Below are positions 1-6,132 of a DNA stretch of 8,441 nucleotides, piece after piece. Where the stretch lies: assembly GCA_040508515.1 (NCBI GenBank), contig JBEVMS010000223.1:1-8441 (forward strand). The letters run 5' to 3'. Origin of the DNA: JBEVMS01 sp040508515 (lineage in GTDB: Bacteria > Pseudomonadota > Gammaproteobacteria > Xanthomonadales > Rhodanobacteraceae). A program made the position numbers and the translations under genes. The notes under the pieces were generated by a model that made no database searches, had not been told where the DNA came from, and was given only the letters and a program-made list of their open reading frames with translations. Each line of letters starts with the position of its first letter. Position 1 is the stretch's first letter.

Positions 1-221
1 CCCTTTCGTTCATAACCCCCCAGCGGATGCAAGTGTATGGATGGCCATGAGCCGTTCTGGCCACCGTCGTCGCCGGTCATTCGTACCGGCGGCGAGCGAT
101 ACCGCGTACCTCGCGATTGGCGAAGCGTAATCCAGAATTATCACCGTCAGGATAGTGAAAAATTCGTGACGCCAGCCTCCCTGCAAATGCTTTGGCGCTT
201 GCCCGGTAAAGGCGTCGCGAC
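1..221. other. Non-coding flank downstream of the first GH92 gene
   Basis: I see no credible gene here. A minus-strand frame opening with GTG that overlaps the GH92 stop could encode about 71 residues, but it has no ribosome binding site and no recognisable domain. A 65-codon plus-strand frame is equally featureless. AT content is locally higher around 120-170 than in the neighbouring genes, as expected of intergenic DNA. The only clear structure is the hairpin at 67-95. I find no T-tract that would make a classical terminator for the GH92 gene. Confidence 0.6.
67..95. repeat. Strong intergenic inverted repeat (hairpin)
   Basis: The arms CGCCGGT (71-77) and ACCGGCG (85-91) are perfect complements around the 7-nt loop CATTCGT. 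The pairing continues outward over 67-70 and 92-95 with a single T/G position, giving about 11 pairs. That position is a U-G wobble in plus-strand RNA but an A/C mismatch in minus-strand RNA. No T-run follows on either strand, so it is not a standard intrinsic terminator. It might still stabilise the 3' end of the GH92 transcript, which ends about 130 bp away, or be a dispersed extragenic palindrome. Confidence 0.6.
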
Positions 222-2558
222 TCACGGCAGGTAAGGCGACATGGCGCTGGGACGGGCCGCCACGGCGCGCCCCCAGTCGAGCGCGGGCTTGGCTTGCATC
301 ACGAAGCGCAATTCACCGCCGGCCAACACTTCGGCGTGGTGCAAATACACCCGATCCAGCGGCTTGCCATTGAGCAGCACCTGCCCGACGTAAGGATGCG
401 CATCGTCCAAATGCTCGGCCGTCACGGTAAAGGTATGGCCGTTGGTCAGATGGATGGCGGCGCGCTTTACGAACGGACGGCCGATGGCGTACTCGTCGCT
501 CCCGGGGGTGACCGGGTAGAAGCCCAGCGCGGTGAACACGTACCAGGCCGACATCTGACCCAGGTCGTCGTTGCCGGCCAGGCCGTTGGGACGCGTACCG
601 TACTGGCTGTCCATGATCTGCTTGAGCCGCGCCTGGGTTTTCCACGGCGCGCCGGCGTAGTCGTAGAGGTAGGCGGTGTGATGGCCCGGCTCGTTACCGT
701 GCGCGTACCAGCCGATCAGCCCGGTGATGTCCTCGACGTTCTTGAAGTGCGCCGGATCGACCTTGGCATCGAAGGTCTGATCCAACTTGGCCACGAACGG
801 CGCGTCGCCGCCCATCGCGGTGATCAGCCCGGCGACATCCTGCGGCACGTACCAGGAGTACTGCCAGGCGTTGCCTTCGGTGTAGTCGCTGCCGTAGCCG
901 GCGAAGGTGGGATCGAACGGCTCGCGGAAGGCGCCATCGCTTTTCTTGGCGCGCATGAAGCCAGTGCCCGCGTCCCAGGCATTACGCCAGTTGCCGGCGC
1001 GCTTGGTGAAGTCGGCGGCCAGCGCGGTCTGCCCCATCGCCTTGGCCATCTGCGCCAGCGACCAGTCGTCGAAGGCGTATTCGAGCGTCTTGGAAGCCGC
1101 TTCGGGTTCCTTGTCGATCGGCACGTAGCCAAGCTTCATATAGTCGGCCAGATCGCCGTAGGGACCGTAGCTGGCGCTGGCCTGCATCAGTTTCAGCGCG
1201 GCGTTGGCATCGAAGCCGCGAATGCCTTTGACGTAGGCATCGGCGATCACCGGCACCGCGTGGTAGCCGATCATGCACCACGTCTCCAAACCCTGATACG
1301 CCCACACCGGCAGGATGCCGAACGGGCTGGCCTGGCCGGCGGCGATCAGCGAATTGACGAACGCGCTGCTGTCGGCCGGACGCAGCAGCACCATCAGCGG
1401 CTGCTGCGCGCGATAGACGTCCCACAGCGACCACGTCGAATAGAACTCGCCGCCGTTCTTCATCTGATGCACTTGATGATCCGGCCCGACGTACTGCCCA
1501 TTGACGTCGCTGGCCAGGGTCGGCGAGAGCATCGCGTGATAGAGCGAGGTGTAGAAGCCGATGCGCATGTCCTTGGACGCGTCAACGTCGATCACCTTCA
1601 GCGCATCGGCCCAGGCGGCACGTGCCTCGGCGCGGCGGGCATCGAAATCCCAGCCGGCGCCGTCCTGATCGAGGTTGGCCAGCGCGTTGTCCTCGCTGAC
1701 CGAGGAGATCGCAACCTTCACGTCCAGCGGCTTGCTCAGCCGGCCGAAATCGAACACGCCGACCAGCGCGCGCCCCTGCTGCGCGGTGCTGTCCAACGGC
1801 TGCTCGCCGGGGCCCTTGAAACCTTTGTAAGGCACGTCCTGCTCGCGGTTGTAGAGCTCGCGCGAGAGCATCGGCTGCGAGTAACGGATGGCGAAGCACA
1901 GCTTGCGTCCGGGCGCCCAACCGCGGGTTTCGCGGCATCCGGTAACGCTGCCATCGTCGCGCACCCTCAAGCCCGCCCATAGCACCTTGCCCGGGTAGTC
2001 GTAGATGCTCGGGCGCAGGTCCAGCAGCATGTGCGCGTCCTTCCCGGCGGGAAACGTGTAGCGATGCCAGCCGACGCGGCGTCCGGCGGTCAGCTCGGCG
2101 CGGATGCCTGGGTCGCTCAAGGTCACCGCGTAGTAGCCAGCCTGCACCACCTCGCTGGCGTGGCTGAAGCGCGAGCGGTAACCGCTGCCCGGCTGGGCCG
2201 GATCGCCTGGCTCCAGCTTGACCTCGCCCGCCTCGGGCATCAGCAGCACGTCGCCCAAATCGGAATGACCGGAACCGGAGAAATGCGTATGCGAAAACCC
2301 CATGATGGTCGGATCGCCGTACTGGTAGCCGGCCGCCCATTTGTAGGCGTGCTTGAAATCGGGCATCGCGGTGTCCGGCGACAGTTGGATCATGCCGAAC
2401 GGCACCGTGGCGCCTGGAAAGGTGTGCCCGTCGCCGCCGGTGCCGATCCGCGGATCGACCGCGTCGACCGCATCGGCGGCCCATCCAGGAACTCCGGCAG
2501 TAAGCCCTAGCGCGATCAGCGCGGTGACCAGGGAAAGGCGTCGGATCGAGGCAGGCAT
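222..2558 (-). CDS. Secreted GH92 family alpha-mannosidase, complete
   Basis: This is a 778-residue exo-acting alpha-mannosidase of family GH92, a family of calcium-dependent inverting enzymes that trim mannose from N-glycans and mannans. Residues 1-27 form a Sec signal peptide (basic RR, then a hydrophobic stretch, cleavage near GWA-ADA), so it acts in the periplasm or outside. The N-terminal beta-domain opens with VDPRIGTGG and HTFPGATVPFG (about 34-55). The catalytic alpha/alpha barrel carries TEGNAWQY, whose E561 matches the family general acid. HGNEPGHH (620-627) contains a Glu conserved, as far as I recall, in alpha-1,2-specific members. GNDDLGQMSAW (662-672) holds the acidic residues of the base region. 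Length is normal for the family. I chose the ATG at 2558 because GGAG (2568-2571) lies 9 nt upstream and the signal peptide begins there; an in-frame ATG at 2597 would add 13 residues before it. The gene is transcribed divergently from the lacI-type gene. Linkage specificity (1,2, 1,3 or 1,6) cannot be fixed from sequence alone. Confidence 0.95.
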   Translation of the reverse strand: MPASIRRLSLVTALIALGLTAGVPGWAADAVDAVDPRIGTGGDGHTFPGATVPFGMIQLSPDTAMPDFKHAYKWAAGYQYGDPTIMGFSHTHFSGSGHSDLGDVLLMPEAGEVKLEPGDPAQPGSGYRSRFSHASEVVQAGYYAVTLSDPGIRAELTAGRRVGWHRYTFPAGKDAHMLLDLRPSIYDYPGKVLWAGLRVRDDGSVTGCRETRGWAPGRKLCFAIRYSQPMLSRELYNREQDVPYKGFKGPGEQPLDSTAQQGRALVGVFDFGRLSKPLDVKVAISSVSEDNALANLDQDGAGWDFDARRAEARAAWADALKVIDVDASKDMRIGFYTSLYHAMLSPTLASDVNGQYVGPDHQVHQMKNGGEFYSTWSLWDVYRAQQPLMVLLRPADSSAFVNSLIAAGQASPFGILPVWAYQGLETWCMIGYHAVPVIADAYVKGIRGFDANAALKLMQASASYGPYGDLADYMKLGYVPIDKEPEAASKTLEYAFDDWSLAQMAKAMGQTALAADFTKRAGNWRNAWDAGTGFMRAKKSDGAFREPFDPTFAGYGSDYTEGNAWQYSWYVPQDVAGLITAMGGDAPFVAKLDQTFDAKVDPAHFKNVEDITGLIGWYAHGNEPGHHTAYLYDYAGAPWKTQARLKQIMDSQYGTRPNGLAGNDDLGQMSAWYVFTALGFYPVTPGSDEYAIGRPFVKRAAIHLTNGHTFTVTAEHLDDAHPYVGQVLLNGKPLDRVYLHHAEVLAGGELRFVMQAKPALDWGRAVAARPSAMSPYLP

Positions 2559-2588
2559 AAGGAACAACTCCACGGATGAAAAGAGGGT

Positions 2589-2601
2589 GGTCAGCATGAC
2601 C
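2589..2601. promoter_or_regulatory. Secondary inverted repeat, possible auxiliary operator
   Basis: GGTCA (2589-2593) and TGACC (2597-2601) are complementary around GCA. The site contains CAGCATG (2592-2598), the same heptamer found in both arms of the larger palindrome at 2623-2647. It lies in the GH92 leader, about 31 bp upstream of the chosen start and beside the weak -10 candidate, where a bound repressor could block that promoter. The role is inferred from position and shared half-site. Confidence 0.4.
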
Positions 2602-2624
2602 GTAACAGTTGCCGCGACAGTCAG
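2596..2624 (-). promoter_or_regulatory. Weak promoter candidate for the GH92 gene
   Basis: Reading the minus strand, CTGACT (2624-2619) resembles a -35 and GGTCAT (2601-2596) lies 17 nt further on as a poor -10. An alternative is the extended -10 form TGTTACGGT (2607-2599). Either would start transcription between the palindrome and the ATG at 2558. Matches to the sigma-70 consensus are partial, as is common in high-GC Xanthomonadales. Treat it only as the likely promoter zone. Confidence 0.25.
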
Positions 2625-2647
2625 ACATGCTGCGACGCAGCATGTCT
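2623..2647. promoter_or_regulatory. Perfect 25-bp palindrome, probable operator of the LacI-type regulator
   Basis: The arms AGACATGCTGCG (2623-2634) and CGCAGCATGTCT (2636-2647) are perfect 12-bp complements around one central A. The site lies 64 bp upstream of the GH92 start and 63 bp upstream of the regulator start at 2711, so it is almost exactly in the middle of the divergent region. LacI-family proteins bind such dyads as dimers, usually near their own gene. It would overlap the -35 zone of the regulator promoter and abut that of the GH92 gene, so one bound dimer could control both directions. No T-run follows and no gene ends here, so it is unlikely to be a terminator. Assignment to this regulator is inference. 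Confidence 0.7.
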
Positions 2648-2658
2648 TTCTAGGGACT

Positions 2659-2667
2659 TGCTACCAT
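2659..2667 (+). promoter_or_regulatory. Extended -10 promoter candidate for the regulator-transporter transcript
   Basis: TGCTACCAT fits the extended -10 pattern TGnTAnnAT. A transcript would start near 2674, upstream of the chosen ATG at 2711 but downstream of the alternative ATG at 2666. The corresponding -35 region falls inside the right arm of the 25-bp palindrome and has a poor match, which fits repressor control. This is a motif match only. Confidence 0.35.
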
Positions 2668-2710
2668 GATCGTCAAGCTGGATCGTTCCAAACCAATAAA
2701 AAAGGTCTCC

Positions 2711-3766
2711 ATGTCGCCAACGCCGCCGATCCGCCGCCCGGTCACCCTGGCCGACGTCGCCCAAGGCTGCGGCGTATCGCGAGCCACCGTCTCGCTGGTG
2801 CTTCGCGGCAGTCCCCTGGTCGGGAAACCTACGCGTGCAAGGGTCGAGGCCGAGCTGGTCAAACAAGGCTACGTCTACAACCGCGCCGCGGCCAATCTGC
2901 GCCGACGCACCTCATCGTCGATCGCTCTGGTCATCCACGACCTGGGCAATCCGTTTTTCGCGGAGTTCGCCGCCGGCGTCGATGAGGCGCTGGGCGAAAC
3001 GGGCTTCGTTACTTTGCTGGGTTGCAGCAACGAATCGACCGCGCGCGAGTGCCAGGTGCTCGGCTCGCTGGTGGAGCACGGCCCGGCCGGCATCATTCTG
3101 TCGCCGGCCGAGGGCAGCGATACCCAGCAGGTGCTTGGCGCCATCGGCGGCCAGACGCCGCTGCTGCTGTTCAACCGCGACCTGGAAGGCGACGCGCCCG
3201 AGTACGCGCACTGGGACCGGCTGTCGATGGACAACCAGCGCGGCGCGCGCTTGGCCACCGAGCACTTGATCGGCCTAGGCCATCGACGCATCGCGTTCCT
3301 GGGCGGATTGCACTATGCCACGCCGTTTCGCCAGCGCCGGCAGGGTTATCTCGATGCCATGCAGGCCGCCGGGCTGTCGCCGCAGCCGCAGTGGCTGGTG
3401 GAAAGCGCGCCGACCCGGCAGGAAGGCGCCCATCGAGCCAGCGCGCTCCTGCAGGCCGATCCGGCGTTGACCGCGGCGGTCTGCTACAACGACGCGGTGG
3501 CGCTGGGCTTCATGCTCGGCCTGTATGCCTGCGGTCGCCGGCCTGGACACGATTTCGCGGTGACCGGTTTTGACGACATCGGCGAAGCCAGCTTGAGCAT
3601 GCCGCCGCTGACCACCTTGTCGACCCGTCCCCGCGAACGCGGCCGCCAGGGTGCCGAGATGATCCTGGCGCGCCTGCACACTCCGCACACACCGGCCAGG
3701 CGCATCGTCGCGCCGGTTCAGTTGCAGGTACGCGAAAGCAGCTGTCCCCCGCCTTCTCACGTTTAA
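2711..3766 (+). CDS. LacI/GalR-family transcriptional regulator
   Basis: This is a 351-residue sugar-responsive DNA-binding protein, normal in length for LacI/GalR repressors. The N-terminal helix-turn-helix is VTLADVAQGCGVSRATVSL (about 11-29). A hinge-helix stretch NRAAANLRRR follows, in which the Leu would enter the minor groove; the usual P-N and A-R pairs of the hinge are replaced by Y-N and A-A. The periplasmic-binding-like core has NPFFAEFAAGVDEAL and ends in the classic CYNDAVALGFMLGL and AVTGFDDIG segments. The ATG at 2711 has AAAGG (2701-2705) 5 nt upstream, and the protein then begins just before the HTH. An ATG at 2666, preceded by AGGGA, would add 15 residues of no evident function. 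The TAA is 19 bp before the symporter gene, so both are probably co-transcribed and the regulator autoregulated. The effector is unknown; mannose, fructose or a mannoside is plausible from context. Confidence 0.94.
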   Translation: MSPTPPIRRPVTLADVAQGCGVSRATVSLVLRGSPLVGKPTRARVEAELVKQGYVYNRAAANLRRRTSSSIALVIHDLGNPFFAEFAAGVDEALGETGFVTLLGCSNESTARECQVLGSLVEHGPAGIILSPAEGSDTQQVLGAIGGQTPLLLFNRDLEGDAPEYAHWDRLSMDNQRGARLATEHLIGLGHRRIAFLGGLHYATPFRQRRQGYLDAMQAAGLSPQPQWLVESAPTRQEGAHRASALLQADPALTAAVCYNDAVALGFMLGLYACGRRPGHDFAVTGFDDIGEASLSMPPLTTLSTRPRERGRQGAEMILARLHTPHTPARRIVAPVQLQVRESSCPPPSHV

Positions 3767-3785
3767 GCTCAAGCCAAGGATTCCC

Positions 3786-5093
3786 ATGCCCCCCATCACT
3801 GCGCAGCGCTCGTCGTCGCCACCCTCCCGTGGCAGCGATAACCGCTACACCTTCTTCCCACTGGCACTGGGCGTGCTGACCACGATCTTTTTCATGTGGG
3901 GCTTCTTGACCAGCCTCAATGACATTCTGATCCCGCATCTCAAATCGATCTTCCAGCTCAACTATGCCCAGGCGATCCTGGTGCAGTTCACTTTTTTCGG
4001 CGCCTACTTCCTGATGGCGCTGCCCTCGGGCCGGCTGGTCGCGGCGCTGGGTTACAAGAAGGGCATCGTCGCCGGACTGGCGATCGCCGGCATCGGCGCG
4101 GCCGGCTTCTGGCCGGCTGCCGGGCTGCACTCGTATGCCGCGTTTCTCGGCGCGTTGTTCGTGCTGGCTACTGGCATCACCGTGCTGCAGGTGGCCGCCA
4201 ATCCCTACGTGGCGCTGCTGGGGCCGGAAAAGACCAGCTCCAGCCGGTTGACCCTCGCGCAGGCGTTGAACTCGCTGGGCACCACGCTGGCGCCGCTGTT
4301 CGGCGGTTTCCTGATTCTCTCCAACGTGGTCAAAAGCCCGGAAGATCTGGCCAAGCTGCCGCCAGCCGAGATGCTGACCTACCAGGCGCAGCAGGCCAGC
4401 GCGGTGCAACTGCCGTATATCGGGCTGGCGGTGGTGCTGTTTTTGCTGGCGCTGTTCGTGTGGCTGTTCCGCCTGCCCAAGCTGGAGGAAACCGACGCGC
4501 AGACTGACAGCACCAAGCACACCTTGATGGAGGCACTACGCCATCCGCACGTGTTGTTTGGGGTGCTGGGCATCTTCTTCTACGTCGGCGCCGAAGTGGC
4601 GATCGGCAGCTTCCTGGTCAACTACCTGGCGATGCCCGACATCGGCCGCATGAGCGAGCAGCAGGCCACGCATTACGTCTCGCTGTATTGGGGCGGGGCG
4701 ATGGTCGGGCGCTTCATCGGCTCGGCGCTGATGGCGAAGATCTCGCCGCGCAAACTGCTGACCGCGTTTGCCGTGGTGAACGTATTGCTGGTGCTGACCA
4801 CCATGTTTACTCACGGCGATATGGCCGTCTATAGCATCGTGGCGATCGGCCTGTTCAATTCCATCATGTTCCCGACCATCTTCTCGCTGGGCATCGAGCG
4901 ATTGGGCTCGCTGACCAGCAAGGCCTCGGCGCTGCTGATCATGGCGATCGTCGGCGGCGCGCTGATTCCGCAGTTGCAAGGCGTGATCGCCGATCACATC
5001 GGTTTGCAGCATGCGTTCTTCCTGCCGCTGCTGTGCTACGTCTACATCGTGTTCTACGGTGTGAGCGGGTCCAAGGTCCGCACCATCAAGTAA
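3786..5093 (+). CDS. FucP/GluP-type MFS sugar:proton symporter
   Basis: This 435-residue inner-membrane protein of the major facilitator superfamily belongs to the fucose permease / glucose-galactose / GlcNAc transporter branch, which takes up monosaccharides with protons. About 12 hydrophobic segments are visible, in two halves split by a charged loop near 230-250. Family motifs are FFMWGFLTSLNDILIPHLK (about 35-53), FGAYFLMALPSGRL, VLQVAANPYVALLGPEK and LTLAQALNSLGTTLAPLFGG. D46 corresponds to the Asp important for proton coupling in E. coli FucP. The position of FucP Glu135, in the motif before AANP, is Q125 here, which I recall as usual in GluP/NagP-like members. The start is supported by AAGGA (3776-3780) 5 nt upstream. 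It follows the regulator gene by 19 bp and is followed by an intrinsic terminator. Mannose is the expected substrate from the neighbours; glucose, galactose, fructose or GlcNAc cannot be excluded. Confidence 0.94.
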   Translation: MPPITAQRSSSPPSRGSDNRYTFFPLALGVLTTIFFMWGFLTSLNDILIPHLKSIFQLNYAQAILVQFTFFGAYFLMALPSGRLVAALGYKKGIVAGLAIAGIGAAGFWPAAGLHSYAAFLGALFVLATGITVLQVAANPYVALLGPEKTSSSRLTLAQALNSLGTTLAPLFGGFLILSNVVKSPEDLAKLPPAEMLTYQAQQASAVQLPYIGLAVVLFLLALFVWLFRLPKLEETDAQTDSTKHTLMEALRHPHVLFGVLGIFFYVGAEVAIGSFLVNYLAMPDIGRMSEQQATHYVSLYWGGAMVGRFIGSALMAKISPRKLLTAFAVVNVLLVLTTMFTHGDMAVYSIVAIGLFNSIMFPTIFSLGIERLGSLTSKASALLIMAIVGGALIPQLQGVIADHIGLQHAFFLPLLCYVYIVFYGVSGSKVRTIK

Positions 5094-5101
5094 GCTTGCA
5101 G

Positions 5102-5129
5102 CGAGGCGCTTCGGCGCCTCGTTTTTTTT
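5102..5129 (+). terminator. Intrinsic (rho-independent) terminator after the symporter gene
   Basis: The perfect 8-bp GC-rich stem CGAGGCGC (5102-5109) / GCGCCTCG (5114-5121) is capped by the stable tetraloop TTCG and followed directly by eight T residues (5122-5129). It begins 8 bp after the symporter stop codon and ends 28 bp before the kinase start. It should end much of the regulator-symporter transcript. Expression of the kinase and isomerase then depends on readthrough or on a promoter overlapping this region. Confidence 0.92.
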
Positions 5130-5157
5130 CATCTCCAGAAAAAATAAATCGAACCCC

Positions 5158-6132
5158 ATGGCTTCCATTCTCTGTTTCGGCGAAGCGCTGATCGACTTTC
5201 ACCAGGATGGCAAGGACGCGCACGGCCACGCCCGCGCCTATGTCCCGTTCGCCGGCGGCGCGCCAGCCAATGTCGCGGTCGCGGTGGCCAAGCTCGGTGG
5301 CGCGGCGCGTTTTGCCGGCATGCTCAGTACCGATCCGTTCGGCGACTTTCTGCTCGACAGCCTCGCGCGCGCCGGCGTGGATACCACTGCGGTGACGCGC
5401 ACCGACGCGGCCAACACCGCACTGGCCTTCGTCAGCCACGATGCGCAGGGCGATCGCAGCTTCACCTTTTACCGCCCACCAGCGGCTGACCTGTTGTTTC
5501 GTGCCGAGCATTTTCGTGCGGACAGCTTCGCCGACCTGGCGGTATTCCACGTCTGCTCCAACTCGATGACCGAGGCGGCGGTGGCGCAGGCCACCCGCGA
5601 CGGCATGCAACACGCGCGCGCGGCTGGCGCGCTGGTCAGTTTCGACGTCAACCTGCGCCCGGCGCTGTGGCCGCGCGAGGTCGATCCGCGTCCGGAATTG
5701 TGGGCCGCGCTGGCGCAGGCCGATCTGGTCAAAGTCAGCGCGGAAGAGTTCGCCTTCCTCGCCGTGGATGGCGACGAAGCGATGCTCGAACGGCTGTGGC
5801 AAGGCCCCGCGCGGCTGCTGCTGGTCACCGACGGTCCCGCGCCCCTGCGCTGGTTCAGCCGCGATGCCGAGGGCGAACTGCCGGCCTATGCGATCGACAC
5901 CGTCGACACCACCGCCGCTGGCGATGCCTTCGTCGGCGGCCTGCTGTGCCGACTGGCCGAAGGGGCGATCGACGCGGCCGGGCTGGATGCCCTGATCACC
6001 CAATTGCCGCGCCTGCATGCCGTGCTGCGCTACGCCGCCGCTTGCGGCGCGCTCACCGCCGCCCGCCAGGGCTCGTTCACCGCGTTGCCCAGCGCCGATG
6101 AGGTGCTCGCCTTCATGGAGACCCACGCATGA
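5158..6132 (+). CDS. PfkB-family sugar kinase, fructokinase-like
   Basis: This 324-residue cytoplasmic ATP-dependent kinase of the ribokinase/PfkB family is closest in style to bacterial fructokinases. It starts with ILCFGEALIDF (4-14), which includes the substrate-contacting Asp. The first family signature is GGAPANVAVAVAKLGG (33-48), followed by SFDVNLRPALW (161-171). The second signature, DTTAAGDAFVGG (250-261), contains the catalytic base D256 and the anion hole. Full length for the family. There is no clear Shine-Dalgarno before the ATG at 5158; upstream is an A-rich stretch 28 bp from a strong terminator. The start is nevertheless fixed by the N-terminal motif. The stop overlaps the next ATG (ATGA), so translation is coupled to the isomerase gene. 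The likely reaction is fructose to fructose 6-phosphate; mannokinase or broader hexokinase activity is possible. Confidence 0.94.
   Translation: MASILCFGEALIDFHQDGKDAHGHARAYVPFAGGAPANVAVAVAKLGGAARFAGMLSTDPFGDFLLDSLARAGVDTTAVTRTDAANTALAFVSHDAQGDRSFTFYRPPAADLLFRAEHFRADSFADLAVFHVCSNSMTEAAVAQATRDGMQHARAAGALVSFDVNLRPALWPREVDPRPELWAALAQADLVKVSAEEFAFLAVDGDEAMLERLWQGPARLLLVTDGPAPLRWFSRDAEGELPAYAIDTVDTTAAGDAFVGGLLCRLAEGAIDAAGLDALITQLPRLHAVLRYAAACGALTAARQGSFTALPSADEVLAFMETHA

Noticed and set aside
10..225. Possible 71-residue gene whose GTG overlaps the GH92 stop
   Set aside because: The overlap looks like translational coupling, but there is no Shine-Dalgarno, no domain and no codon pattern like the neighbours. 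It also runs through the 67-95 hairpin.
294..1982. 562-codon open frame on the plus strand opposite the first GH92 gene
   Set aside because: It lies fully antisense to a gene with clear signal peptide and catalytic motifs. The translation has no recognisable domain and is rich in Arg, Gly, Val and His, as expected from reversed high-GC codons.
2623..2647. Palindrome as an intrinsic terminator
   Set aside because: No gene ends into it, since both neighbours start away from it, and no T-tract follows. An operator fits better.
3510..4520. 336-codon minus-strand frame across the regulator and symporter genes
   Set aside because: It spans the boundary of two well-supported genes, has a low-complexity Gln/Arg/Gly composition and no domain. 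It is a shadow frame of high-GC DNA.
5086..6126. 346-codon minus-strand frame opposite the kinase, and a 334-codon one opposite the isomerase (6030-7034)
   Set aside because: Both are antisense to genes with full family signatures, and neither shows a domain, hydrophobic pattern or ribosome site of its own.
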